This document shows positions 38,636 through 48,000 of a stretch of DNA of 64,000 nucleotides, one piece after another (position 1 is the first letter of the stretch; every line of letters begins with the position of its first letter). The DNA comes from Streptomyces sp. NBC_00259. GTDB taxonomy: Bacteria; Actinomycetota; Actinomycetes; Streptomycetales; Streptomycetaceae. The position numbers and the translations under genes were made by a program. A model generated the notes under the pieces. That model was not told the DNA's origin and made no database searches. It was given only the letters and a program-made list of their open reading frames with translations. The DNA is taken from NCBI RefSeq assembly GCF_036181745.1, contig NZ_CP108080.1:2542001-2606000 (forward strand), written 5' to 3'.

Positions 38636-39604
38636 TCAGGGGTGGCGCAGCTGCCAGCCCGCCCACGCGGACTCGACCATCTCCCGCACCTCGTGGTGCG
38701 CGCTCCAGCCCAGCTCCTCGCGGATGCGGTCGGCGGAGGCCACGACCCGGGCCGGGTCGCCGGGGCGGCGTCCGGTGACCTCGGGCTTGACGTCGGTGTG
38801 ACCGGTGACGTCCTGGATGATGCCGACCATGTCGGCGACGGAGACGCCTTCGCCCCGGCCGATGTTGAGGATCAGCCGGGCGTCCGGGTCGGCGGCGAGC
38901 CGGCGGGCCGCGGCGACGTGCGCGGAGGCGATGTCCTCGACATGGATGTAGTCGCGGATGCAGGTGCCGTCGGGCGTCGGGTAGTCGTCGCCGAAGATGC
39001 GCGGCGACTCGTCGGCCGTGAGGCGCTCGAAGACCATCGGGACGAGGTTGAAGACGCCGTCGTCGCCGAGCTCGGGGGTCGCCGCGCCCGCGACGTTGAA
39101 GTAGCGCAGCGAGGCGGTGGCCATCGGGTGCACCTTGCCGACGGCCGAGACCAGCCACTCCCCGGCGAGCTTGGTCTCGCCGTACGGGTTGATCGGCGCG
39201 CACGGCGTCTCCTCGGTGACGAGGTCGACGTCGGGCATGCCGTACACGGCGGCGGAGGAGGAGAACAGGAAGCGGCTCACCCCGGCGGCGACGGCCGCGT
39301 CGAGGAGGACCCGCAGTCCCTCCACGTTCTCCCGGTAGTAGTACAGGGGCTTCGCGACGGACTCGGCCACCTGCTTCTTGCCCGCGATGTGCACGATGCC
39401 GGTGACGGCGTGCTCGCGCAGGACACGGTCCACGGTGTCACGGTCGAGGACCGTGCCGACCTCCAGCGGAACACCGGCGGGCAGCCGCTCGGTCCGCCCC
39501 GTGCTGAGATCGTCGAGGACGACGACGCGCTCGCCGCCGTCGGTCATCGCCTTCACCACATGGGAGCCGATGAATCCGGCGCCGCCGGTGATCAACCAGG
39601 TCAT
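38636..39604 (-). CDS. galE: UDP-glucose 4-epimerase
   Basis: 322 residues. Short-chain extended dehydrogenase with LITGGAGFIGSHVV (NAD-binding), FSSSAAVYG, and the catalytic Tyr/Lys in INPYGETKLAGEW. FNVAGA and IRDYIHVEDIASAH are typical GalE segments. It would supply UDP-galactose or UDP-GalNAc. ATG at 39604 has AGGAGGG six bases upstream. Separated from the upstream dehydrogenase gene by 82 bases; last gene of the left-facing operon. Confidence 0.9.
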   Translation of the reverse strand: MTWLITGGAGFIGSHVVKAMTDGGERVVVLDDLSTGRTERLPAGVPLEVGTVLDRDTVDRVLREHAVTGIVHIAGKKQVAESVAKPLYYYRENVEGLRVLLDAAVAAGVSRFLFSSSAAVYGMPDVDLVTEETPCAPINPYGETKLAGEWLVSAVGKVHPMATASLRYFNVAGAATPELGDDGVFNLVPMVFERLTADESPRIFGDDYPTPDGTCIRDYIHVEDIASAHVAAARRLAADPDARLILNIGRGEGVSVADMVGIIQDVTGHTDVKPEVTGRRPGDPARVVASADRIREELGWSAHHEVREMVESAWAGWQLRHP

Positions 39605-39686
39605 GGGGAACCCTCCTGCAAGCGGGCCCTGCCCCACAGGTGCGCGGGGCAGGGCCTCAGGTCGTTACGTACGGGACGGGCCGTCC

Positions 39687-40970
39687 TCAGCCGCCGATGA
39701 CGACGCGGCGGACGCCCTCCCAGCGGGCCGGGTCGGTGGTGCGGCGGCCGTCGACCAGGACGGTGACGTCCGGCAGGTCGGAGGCGGCCAGCTCGCGGTA
39801 CTCGGCGTGGTCGGCCTGGAGGATCGCGGCGGTGACCGTCTCGCCCCGGTGCGGGGTGAGGCCGTGCGCGGCCAGCTCCTCGTCCGTGTACATCGGGTCC
39901 GAGACGAACGGCACCGCGCCGCGCGCCTTCAGCGCCTCGACGGTCGGGAAGACACCGGAGAACGCGGTCTCCTTGACGCCACCGCGGTAGGCGGCGCCAA
40001 GCACCAGCACCTGCACGTCCTTCAGGTCGCCGTAGGCGGCGGCCAGCAGATCCACGGCGTACTCCGGCATGGCGGCGTTGGCCTCACGGGCCGAGCGCAC
40101 GACGGTCGCCTCCGGGTCGTTCCACAGGTACATCCGCGGGTAGATCGGGATGCAGTGGCCGCCGACGGCGATACCGGGCTGGTGGATGTGGCTGTAGGGC
40201 TGGCTGTTGCAGGCCTCGATGACCTTCTTGACGTCGATGTCGTTCTTGTCGGCGAACCGGGCGAACTGGTTGGCCAGACCGATGTTGACGTCGCGGTAGG
40301 TGGTCTCGGCGAGCTTGGCGAGCTCGGAGGCCTCGGCGGTGCCCAGGTCCCACACGCCGTTCGGCTGCGGCAGGTCGGCGCGCTCGTCGAAGTCGAGGAC
40401 CTGCTCGTAGAACTCCACACCGTGCTTGGCGGAGGCCTCGTCGATGCCGCCGACGAGCTTCGGGTAGCGGCGCAGGTCGGCGAAGACCCGGCCGGTCAGG
40501 ACCCGCTCCGGGGAGAAGACGAGGTGGAAGTCCTCGCCGGCGACCAGGCCGGAGCCCTCCTGGAGCATCGGCGCCCAGCGGGTGCGGGTGGTGCCGACCG
40601 GCAGGGTCGTCTCGTACGAGACGAGGGTGCCGGGCTTGAGGCCCTTGGCGATGGCCTTCGTGGCGGAGTCCATCCAGCCGAAGTCCGGGGTGCCCTCGGC
40701 GTCCACGAACAGCGGGACGACGACCACGACGGCCTCGGACTGCGCGACGGCCGCCGCGGTGTCCGTGGTCGCGGACAGCAGCCCGGCGTCGACGGCCTGC
40801 TTCAGCTTGACGTCCAGGTCGTGCTCGCCGGGGAAGGGCTCGGTGCCGGCGTTGACCAGCTCGACGACCTTCTCGTTGACGTCGGCGCCGATGACCTTGT
40901 GGCCCTTGGCGGCGAACTGCACGGCGAGCGGAAGCCCGATCTTGCCGAGCGCGACTACACAGATATTCAT
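39687..40970 (-). CDS. UDP-N-acetylhexosamine 6-dehydrogenase, WbpA/WecC-like
   Basis: 427 residues. Nucleotide-sugar dehydrogenase: ICVVALGKIGLPLA for NAD, PVGTTR, FSPERVLTGRV, AKLAETTYRDVNIGLANQFA and the catalytic Cys in GGHCIPIYP near residue 272. WbpA oxidises UDP-GlcNAc at C6 to UDP-GlcNAcA; WecC acts on UDP-ManNAc. The neighbours favour WbpA. ATG at 40970 overlaps the stop of the glycosyltransferase gene (ATGA). Confidence 0.88.
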   Translation of the reverse strand: MNICVVALGKIGLPLAVQFAAKGHKVIGADVNEKVVELVNAGTEPFPGEHDLDVKLKQAVDAGLLSATTDTAAAVAQSEAVVVVVPLFVDAEGTPDFGWMDSATKAIAKGLKPGTLVSYETTLPVGTTRTRWAPMLQEGSGLVAGEDFHLVFSPERVLTGRVFADLRRYPKLVGGIDEASAKHGVEFYEQVLDFDERADLPQPNGVWDLGTAEASELAKLAETTYRDVNIGLANQFARFADKNDIDVKKVIEACNSQPYSHIHQPGIAVGGHCIPIYPRMYLWNDPEATVVRSAREANAAMPEYAVDLLAAAYGDLKDVQVLVLGAAYRGGVKETAFSGVFPTVEALKARGAVPFVSDPMYTDEELAAHGLTPHRGETVTAAILQADHAEYRELAASDLPDVTVLVDGRRTTDPARWEGVRRVVIGG

Positions 40971-42628
40971 CGGGTCAGTTTCCTCTTCACACGGGACATC
41001 AAGTGGCGCAGCGGGCTGCCCTCGCCGGACGGCGGGGACTCCCAGAGCGGAGCCGTGGTGATCACCAGCCGTCCCTTGGCGTTCGCGTTGGCGGAGATAC
41101 GGTACGGGACCTTCTCGCGCCAGCGCCGTGCCAGGGGCAGCGGCAGGCCCAGGGTCTTCACCGGGACCTCGTACGTCGAGCCTGCCACGTCCAGGTAGGC
41201 GCGGACGCCGAGCTTGGCCCGCACGGGCTTGACGGGGATCCGGGCGGTGAGCACCGTCCCCGTGCCGTCGGCGGTGGTGGTACGGCTCAGCTCCCCCGCC
41301 GGGGCGGGCAGTTCGGTGCCGACGGGCAGCCGGCGGGCACCCGGCTTGTCGGCGCTCTTCGGCATGGCCTTGTTGGCGAGCCTGATCACGGCGGAGCCGG
41401 TCTCACCGGCGACCGGGACGCGGACCGCGAGGGCCAGCGTCAGGTCCTGGCCCAGCTGCTCCCACTGGGCGGAGACGAGTCCGGTGCCGTCGGCGAGCTG
41501 CTTGGGCACCGCTTCGCCGATGACCTCGAAGAGCCGGTCCGGGAGGTCCAGGGCCGGGTCGCGGAAGCCCGGATAGCGGACGAACGCGCGGCCGTCCTCC
41601 AGCAGCAACGGGGGCGCTCCCCCTACGCCCTGCGGGCGTAGGGGGACCCCCAGGGCGGCCTCGTCGCTGATGGCGCGGATCAGCTCGGAGACGGCGCCGC
41701 GCTGGGCGAGGCCGATCCGGACCCGTCGCTTGACGTCCATCGAGTCGCGCAGCGGCTCGGTGAAGTAGTCGTCGGCGAGGGCGGCGATCCCGGCACAGAC
41801 CTGGACCTGCGTCTCGTGGTCGAGGGCCGGGAAGTCGTCCTGGACCAGCTTGGCGAGTTCCCAGGTGAAGTGGCGCTTGAACACCGCGTCACGCTGGGGG
41901 CCGGCCTCGATGAGCCCGGCCGTGAACTTCATGATCTCGGCGGTGCAGCGCAGCCTCGCCAGGTGGTTCGCGCGGTACGTGATGTTGCTCGCGTCGCCGC
42001 GCTTCACCGCGTAGTAGTACGTGTAGTCCGCGAGGACCGAGATCTTCCGCGCCCGGACGCACGCCTCGATCGTGAACGGCTGGTCGCTGCCCACGGGGAG
42101 GTCCTCGGGGAAGCGCAGCTTGTGCCGCTCGACCAGTTCGCGCCGGAACAGCTTGGTGTTGGCCAGCGTGAACGGCAGCGCCGAGTCGTACAGGCTGATG
42201 TCCGGGTCGCTCTTCTTGTAGAGCGCCTGATGGACGTACCGGCCGTTCGTGCCGACCATCTTGCCGACGACGACATCGGAGCCGTGCTCGTCGGCACAGG
42301 CCACCATGCGCTTCAGCGCGTCCTTGCCGAGGTAGTCGTCGGAGCCGATGAAGTACACGTAACGGCCGGTGGCCACCTCCAGGGCCCGGTTGCTGGGCGC
42401 AGCCGGGCCGCCGGAGTTGGCCTGGTGGATCACCTTCACGGTGCCGGGGTACCGCTCCGCGAAGCGGTCGAGTTCCCGGCCGCTGTCGTCGGTCGAGCCG
42501 TCGTCGACGGCCACGACCTCAAGCCGGTCCACTCCTATGCTCTGGTTCACCAGCGAGTTCAGGCACTCGGTCAGGTACGGCATCGTGTTGTAGACGGCGA
42601 CGACGACGGTGACGTCGGGAGTGGTCAA
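40967..42628 (-). CDS. GT2 glycosyltransferase, TarS-like, TTG start
   Basis: 553 residues. GT-A fold: VVVAVYNTMPYLTECLNSL, VAVDDGSTDD, ANSGGPAAPSNRALE and GSDDYLGKDALK. The run SDVVVGKMVGTNGRYVHQAL is strikingly like SDVLLIKMKGVNGRGVPQSM that I recall from S. aureus TarS, which glycosylates poly(ribitol phosphate); YYYAVKRGDASN is also shared. The C-terminal ~200 residues are beta-rich, as in TarS. The TTG at 42628 overlaps the upstream stop (TTGA) with GGAGG ten bases before it; no ATG or GTG precedes the catalytic domain. A palindrome at 41610-41651 adds Gly/Pro-rich residues in frame. Likely decorates a wall polymer; sugar unknown. Confidence 0.85.
   Translation of the reverse strand: MTTPDVTVVVAVYNTMPYLTECLNSLVNQSIGVDRLEVVAVDDGSTDDSGRELDRFAERYPGTVKVIHQANSGGPAAPSNRALEVATGRYVYFIGSDDYLGKDALKRMVACADEHGSDVVVGKMVGTNGRYVHQALYKKSDPDISLYDSALPFTLANTKLFRRELVERHKLRFPEDLPVGSDQPFTIEACVRARKISVLADYTYYYAVKRGDASNITYRANHLARLRCTAEIMKFTAGLIEAGPQRDAVFKRHFTWELAKLVQDDFPALDHETQVQVCAGIAALADDYFTEPLRDSMDVKRRVRIGLAQRGAVSELIRAISDEAALGVPLRPQGVGGAPPLLLEDGRAFVRYPGFRDPALDLPDRLFEVIGEAVPKQLADGTGLVSAQWEQLGQDLTLALAVRVPVAGETGSAVIRLANKAMPKSADKPGARRLPVGTELPAPAGELSRTTTADGTGTVLTARIPVKPVRAKLGVRAYLDVAGSTYEVPVKTLGLPLPLARRWREKVPYRISANANAKGRLVITTAPLWESPPSGEGSPLRHLMSRVKRKLTR
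41610..41651. repeat. GC-rich palindromic repeat inside the GT2 gene
   Basis: Arms of 13 bp (41618-41630 and 41634-41646) around TGC, flanked by GGGGG and CCCCC that can extend the stem. It reads in frame as VPLRPQGVGGAPPL. The form resembles small palindromic repeats seen between Streptomyces genes, here within a coding region. Confidence 0.75.
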
Positions 42629-43638
42629 CTGGCCACGTCCTCCGGCGTCAGCTGCACGGTGGCACCGCTCTTGGCCGAGTCGATGACGGCGGCGGCGACC
42701 TCGACGGTCCGCAGACCCTGGCGCAGCGTGCAGATGTCCCGCGACTTGCCGAGGACGGCGTCCCGGAACAGCTCGTGCTCGACGAGGAGCGGCTCGCGCT
42801 TCGGGATGGCGTAACGGATCATGTCGCCCTCGGAGACACCGCGGAAGGCCTGGAGGGCCTCCCACTCGGTGGTCACGGCCGCGTTCGAGTAGAACGTCAG
42901 GTCGGCGGTGAGGGTGTCGGCGATGAAGCAGCCGCGCTCGCCGGTGACCGAGGTGAAGCGCTCCTTGAGCGGGCTCAGCCAGTTGACGAGGTGGCTGACC
43001 ATCGTGCCGTCGGAGAGCTTGCCGACGGCCGAGACCATGTCCTCGTGCGGGCGGCCCGACTTGGACACGGTGTGCGCCGCGATCGACGTGTACTGCTGGC
43101 CGGTGACCCAGGCCGTCAGGTCGATGTCGTGGGTGGCGAGGTCCTTGACCACGCCGACGTCGGCGATGCGGTGCGGGAAGGGGCCCTGGCGGCGGGTGAC
43201 GACCTGGAAGACGTCGCCGAGCTCGCCGGCCTCCAGCCGGGAGCGGAGGCTGCGCAGCGCCGGGTTGCAGCGCTCGATGTGGCCGACGCCGGCGACCAGG
43301 CCGCGCGACTCGAAGGCCTCGACGAGGCGGCGGGCGCCCGCGACGGTGTCGGCGAGCGGCTTCTCGATCAGCGCGCCGACGCCGGCCTCGGCCAGCTTCA
43401 GGCCGACTTCCTCGTGCAGCGCGGTCGGGCAGGCGACCACGGCGTAGTCGATGCCGAGCGCGATCAGCTCGTCGACGGTGGACAGCACGGGGGCGCCCTG
43501 CGCCCAGCCGTTCTTGTCCCCCATCGGGTCGACGACGGCGACCAGCTCGACGCCGTCCAGCCCGGCCAGTACGCGGGCGTGGTGGCGTCCCATGGAGCCC
43601 AGGCCGATCAGTCCGGCCCGCAGTCCAGCAGCAGTCAC
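42625..43638 (-). CDS. Gfo/Idh/MocA oxidoreductase, WbpB/WlbA-like
   Basis: 337 residues. N-terminal Rossmann segment AGLIGLGSMGRHHARVLAG and the family EKP motif in GALIEKPLAD; the C-terminal domain has VGVVKDLATHDIDLTAWVTG. WbpB/WlbA oxidise C3 of UDP-GlcNAcA to the keto sugar used by the aminotransferase encoded just upstream. GTG at 43638 overlaps that gene's stop (GTGA), so both proteins are made together as expected for sequential enzymes. Other sugar dehydrogenase roles cannot be excluded by sequence alone. Confidence 0.87.
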   Translation of the reverse strand: MTAAGLRAGLIGLGSMGRHHARVLAGLDGVELVAVVDPMGDKNGWAQGAPVLSTVDELIALGIDYAVVACPTALHEEVGLKLAEAGVGALIEKPLADTVAGARRLVEAFESRGLVAGVGHIERCNPALRSLRSRLEAGELGDVFQVVTRRQGPFPHRIADVGVVKDLATHDIDLTAWVTGQQYTSIAAHTVSKSGRPHEDMVSAVGKLSDGTMVSHLVNWLSPLKERFTSVTGERGCFIADTLTADLTFYSNAAVTTEWEALQAFRGVSEGDMIRYAIPKREPLLVEHELFRDAVLGKSRDICTLRQGLRTVEVAAAVIDSAKSGATVQLTPEDVAS

Positions 43639-44753
43639 AGCTTCTCTCCCAGCGCGTTCACGGCGGTGACGATGCGCTCAAGGTCGTTCTCGCTCAGCGA
43701 GGGGTGGACGGGGAGCGAGACGACCTCGGCGGCCGCACGCTCGGTCTCCGGCAGGTCCCAGTGACGGCCGGCCTTCTGGTCCGGCTCCCAGTACGGCTTC
43801 AGCCGGTGGATGGGCGTCGGGTAGTAGACGGCGTTGCCGACGCCCGCCTCGGTGAGGTGCGCCATGGCGGCGTCGCGGTCTCCGCGGACCCGGATCGTGT
43901 ACTGGTGGTAGATGTGGCGCGCGCCCTCGGCGACGACCGGGGTGACGACGCCGGCCGTGGTGATGTGCTCCGTCAGGTACGCGGCGTTGGCGATGCGCTG
44001 CTCGGTCCAGCCGCCCAGCTTGGCGAGCTGGACGCGGCCGACGGCGGCGGCGACGTCCGTCATGCGCATGTTGGCGCCGACGATCTCGTTGGCGTACCGC
44101 TGCTCCATGCCCTGGTTGCGCAGCAGGCGCAGGGTGCGGGCGATCTCCGCGTCGGCCGTGGAGATCATGCCGCCCTCGAGGCTGTGCATGTTCTTCGTCG
44201 GGTAGAAGCTGAACGTGCCGCCGGAGCCGAAGGCGCCGACCGGGGTGCCGTTCAGCGCGGCCGCGTGCGCCTGGCAGGCGTCCTCGACGACGGCGAGCTT
44301 GTGCTTCTCCGCGATGGCCATGATCTTGTCCATCGCGGCCGGGTGGCCGTACAGGTGCACCGGCATGATCGCGGCGGTGCGCGGGGTGATCGCGGCCTCG
44401 ACGGCGGCCGGCGACAGGCAGTACGAGTCGGCCTCGATGTCGGCGAAGACGACGTCGGCGCCGACCAGGCGGACCGCGTTGGCCGAGGCGGCGAACGAGA
44501 ACGACGGGACGATCACCTCGTCACCCGGGCCGATACCGAGAGCCATCAGAAGGAGGTGCAGCGCAGAGGTACCGGAGTTGACAGCCACGCAGTGGCGGCC
44601 GTCCACGAGCTCCGAGAAGCCCTCCTCGAACGCGGCCACCTCAGGGCCCTGAACTACCCGGCCGCTGCGCAGTACGCGCACGGCTGCTTCGATCTCTTCC
44701 TCACCGATGACCGGGCGGGCAGCGGGAATGGGCTGCGCGTTGCTGCTCGGCAT
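43635..44753 (-). CDS. DegT/DnrJ/EryC1 aminotransferase, WbpE/WlbC-like
   Basis: 372 residues. PLP-dependent sugar aminotransferase: NSGTSALHLLLMALGIGPGDEVI, VVEDACQAHAA, and the PLP lysine in FYPTKNMHSLEGG near residue 187. WbpE transfers an amino group to C3 of UDP-3-keto-GlcNAcA. ATG at 44753 has AAGGAGG just upstream. First gene of the left-facing five-gene unit (aminotransferase, oxidoreductase, GT2, dehydrogenase, galE); the first four overlap by 4 bases each. Confidence 0.9.
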   Translation of the reverse strand: MPSSNAQPIPAARPVIGEEEIEAAVRVLRSGRVVQGPEVAAFEEGFSELVDGRHCVAVNSGTSALHLLLMALGIGPGDEVIVPSFSFAASANAVRLVGADVVFADIEADSYCLSPAAVEAAITPRTAAIMPVHLYGHPAAMDKIMAIAEKHKLAVVEDACQAHAAALNGTPVGAFGSGGTFSFYPTKNMHSLEGGMISTADAEIARTLRLLRNQGMEQRYANEIVGANMRMTDVAAAVGRVQLAKLGGWTEQRIANAAYLTEHITTAGVVTPVVAEGARHIYHQYTIRVRGDRDAAMAHLTEAGVGNAVYYPTPIHRLKPYWEPDQKAGRHWDLPETERAAAEVVSLPVHPSLSENDLERIVTAVNALGEKL

Positions 44754-45013
44754 TGGACGTCCTCCTTGAACACCGCGAGAGCTCTTTATGGCAGAGGTCC
44801 GGGGTCTGCGGGGCGTCTGTGGGCCGCGCGAACCCCTCCGGCGTGATGGCCGACGCCCTACCGAGGAATGCTGGGACCGGTCTGTCCCTAACCGGGCCGG
44901 TCACCGACCGTAGTCTCCGGGCGGGGCACCGGCACGGCAGCAACCGCCGTCACATTATCAGGGATTTCCTAGGCAATTTCTGGGCCGTTAACGGACCCAG
45001 GCATCAATTGCGA
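44754..45013 (-). promoter_or_regulatory. AT-rich island and promoter region upstream of the aminotransferase
   Basis: No gene. 44950-44985 is only about 40-50% GC, far below its surroundings, and contains TTATCAGGGATTTCCTAGG. It must hold the promoter of the left-facing operon. AT-rich patches of this kind are possible Lsr2 targets, but that is only a suggestion. Confidence 0.4.
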
Positions 45014-45016
45014 AAC

Positions 45017-45058
45017 AAAAGCCGTGTCCCGCCCCCCGGTGGTGGGGGACGGGACACG
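45017..45058 (-). terminator. Terminator of rne
   Basis: CGTGTCCCG (45023-45031) pairs with CGGGACACG (45050-45058), extended by a five-pair C/G stem; TTTTG follows on the minus strand. It closes the rne transcript 28 bases after its stop codon. Confidence 0.85.
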
Positions 45059-45085
45059 AACGTTCAACGAGCGATCACCGATTGT

Positions 45086-48000
45086 TCAGCTTCCGGCGGG
45101 CCCGCCCGTGGAGGCCGTCACGGTGGGCAGCGCCTGCTGCTCCGCCGCGGCGGTCTTCTTGGTCGCCGACTTGGTGGCCTTCTTGGCGGTCGTCTTCTTC
45201 GCCGCGGTCTTCTTGGCCACCGTCTTCTTCGTGGCGGCCTTCTTCGCCGTGGCCTTCTTGGCGGTCTTGCGGGCCGCCTTCTTGGCCGGGGCCTCCGGAG
45301 CCTCGTCGGCGGGGGCCTCGGCTCCGGGCTCCTGCCCGGCCTGCTCCGCCTGCGGTGCGGCGGCGACCACGACGACCGCGGCCTCCTCCGCACCGGACGG
45401 CGAACCGGCCGGGGCGGTGACCTTGCGGGTCACACGCCGGCGGGCGCGCGGCGGCGCGGCGACCGGGGTCTCCTCCACGGGTGCCTCGGGCTCCGGGGCG
45501 GCCGGGATCCCGGCGGCCTCGCCCGCATCGGTGACGATCTCGGCGGCCTCGCTGCCCTTCGGCGAACCGGCCGGGGCCGTCGCCTTGCGGGTCGCCCGGC
45601 GGCGCGTACGGCCCGCGGGGGCGGGCTCCTCCGCGGCCACCGGCTCGGCGGCCGGGGCGGGTGCCTGGGCGGCCTCCTCCACCGGCTCGGCCCGCTTGGA
45701 CTCGGCGCGCTTGGACTCGGCCTGCTTCGGCGCACCCGCAGGGGCGGTCGCCTTACGGGTCGCCCGGCGGCGACGGCCACGGGTCGCTGCGGCCTCGGCC
45801 TCGGCGGCGCTGCCGTACAGCTCCTCGTCCGGGGCGAAGGCGGGCTCGGGCAGGGCCACGGGCGCGGCGGCCTCCGCCGCGACCTCGGCCTCGCTCTCCT
45901 CGACCTCGGCCGGCGGGGCCTCGGCGCCCTGGGCCTCGACGACGACCTCGTGGTCGTGCTCGTGCTCGTGGACGTGCTCGGCGCCACCGCGGCCGCGCTT
46001 CTTGCTGCGCTTGCCGCCGCCACCGCCACCGGCGGTGGACGGCTGCTCCATGTGCACGATCACGCCGCGGCCGTTGCAGTGGACGCAGGTCTCCGAGAAC
46101 GACTCCAGCAGACCCTGGCCGACCCGCTTACGGGTCATCTGGACCAGACCCAGCGAGGTGACCTCGGCGACCTGGTGCTTCGTACGGTCCCGGCCCAGGC
46201 ACTCCAGCAGTCGCCGCAGCACCAGGTCCCGGTTGGACTCCAGCACCATGTCGATGAAGTCGATGACGACGATGCCGCCCAGGTCGCGCAGCCGCAGCTG
46301 GCGCACGATCTCCTCGGCCGCCTCCAGGTTGTTCCTGGTGACGGTCTCCTCGAGGTTGCCGCCCTGACCGGTGAACTTGCCGGTGTTGACGTCGACGACG
46401 ATCATCGCCTCGGTCTTGTCGATCACCAGCGAACCGCCGGACGGCAGCCAGACCTTGCGGTCCAGCGCCTTCATCAGCTGCTCGTCGATCCGGTACGTCG
46501 CGAAGACGTCGACCTCGGAGGTCCAGCGGTTCAGCCGGTCCGCCAGGTCGGGCGCGACGTGCGAGACGTAGCCCTGGATGGTGTCCCACGCCTCGTCACC
46601 GCTGACGATGACCTTCGAGAAGTCCTCGTTGAAGATGTCGCGGACGACACGGACGGTCATGTCCGGCTCGCCGTAGAGGAGGGTCGGGGCGTTGCCGTTC
46701 TTCGCCGTCTTCTGGATCTCCTCCCACTGCGCCTGCAGCCGCTCGACGTCGCGGCTCAGCTCGTCCTCGCTGGCGCCCTCCGCGGCGGTGCGGACGATGA
46801 CGCCCGCGTCCTCGGGGACGATCTTCTTGAGGATGGTCTTCAGCCGGGCGCGCTCGGTGTCGGGCAGCTTGCGGCTGATGCCGGTCATCGAACCCTCGGG
46901 CACGTACACCAGGTAGCGGCCGGGCAGGGAGACCTGGCTGGTGAGCCGGGCGCCCTTGTGGCCGATCGGGTCCTTGGTGACCTGGACGAGGACGGACTGG
47001 CCGGACTTCAGCGCGGACTCGATGCGGCGCGGGCCGTTGGCCATGCCGAGCGCCTCGAAGTTGACCTCGCCCGCGTACAGGACGGCGTTGCGGCCCTTGC
47101 CGATGTCGACGAAGGCGGCCTCCATGGACGGCAGGACGTTCTGCACCTTGCCGAGGTAGACATTGCCGACGTAGGAGCTGGACTGCTCCTTGTTGACGTA
47201 GTGCTCGACCAGCACGTTGTCCTCGAGGACGCCGATCTGGGTGCGGTCGCCGTTCTGCCGGACGACCATCACGCGCTCGACGGCCTCGCGGCGCGCCAGG
47301 AACTCCGCCTCGGTGATGATCGGCACCCGGCGGCGGCCCTGCTCGCGTCCCTCGCGGCGGCGCTGCTTCTTCGCCTCCAGGCGGGTGGAGCCCTTGATGG
47401 ACTGCACCTCGTCCGACGGCTCCGCCTTGGGCCGGGGCTCACGGACCTTGACGACCGTACGCTCCGGCTCGTCGTTGCCGGGCTCGGTGTCGGAAGCCTC
47501 ACCGCTGCGACGGCGGCGGCGACGACGGCGACGGCTGCTGCTGGTGCCGGCGGCGGACGGGGTGCCGGGCTCGGCGTCCTCGTCGTCCTCCTCCTGCTCG
47601 GCGGCGGCCTCCTCGCCCTCGGCCTCCTCCTCGGCGGACTCGGTGTCCTCCGCCTCGCCCGACTCGCCACGGCGGCGACGGCGGCCACCACGGCGGCGGC
47701 GGCGCGAAGGACGGTCCTCGTAGTCGTCGCTCTCGGTCTCGGTCTCGGTGTCCGGCTCCTCCGCCTCGACCTCGGCCTCGTCGGCGGGCTCGGCCTCGAC
47801 GGTCTCCACGGCCGCGGCGGGCTCGCCACGGCGGCGACGGCGACGACGCGTGGTGGTCTCGGCGGCCGGGGCGGGCTCGACGGCCTCTTCCTCGTCGTCC
47901 GGCTCGGTGGCGGCCGCGGCAGCCGCGGCGGCGGTCTCCGGGGTCTGGAACATCGGCTCGGCGAAGACCGGCGCCTGGAACACGGGCACGGCGGGCCTGG

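Noticed and set aside
26703..45016. Prophage, integrative element or secondary-metabolite cluster
   Set aside because: No integrase, transposase, capsid, PKS or NRPS genes and no attachment repeats seen; all genes fit sugar-polymer metabolism.
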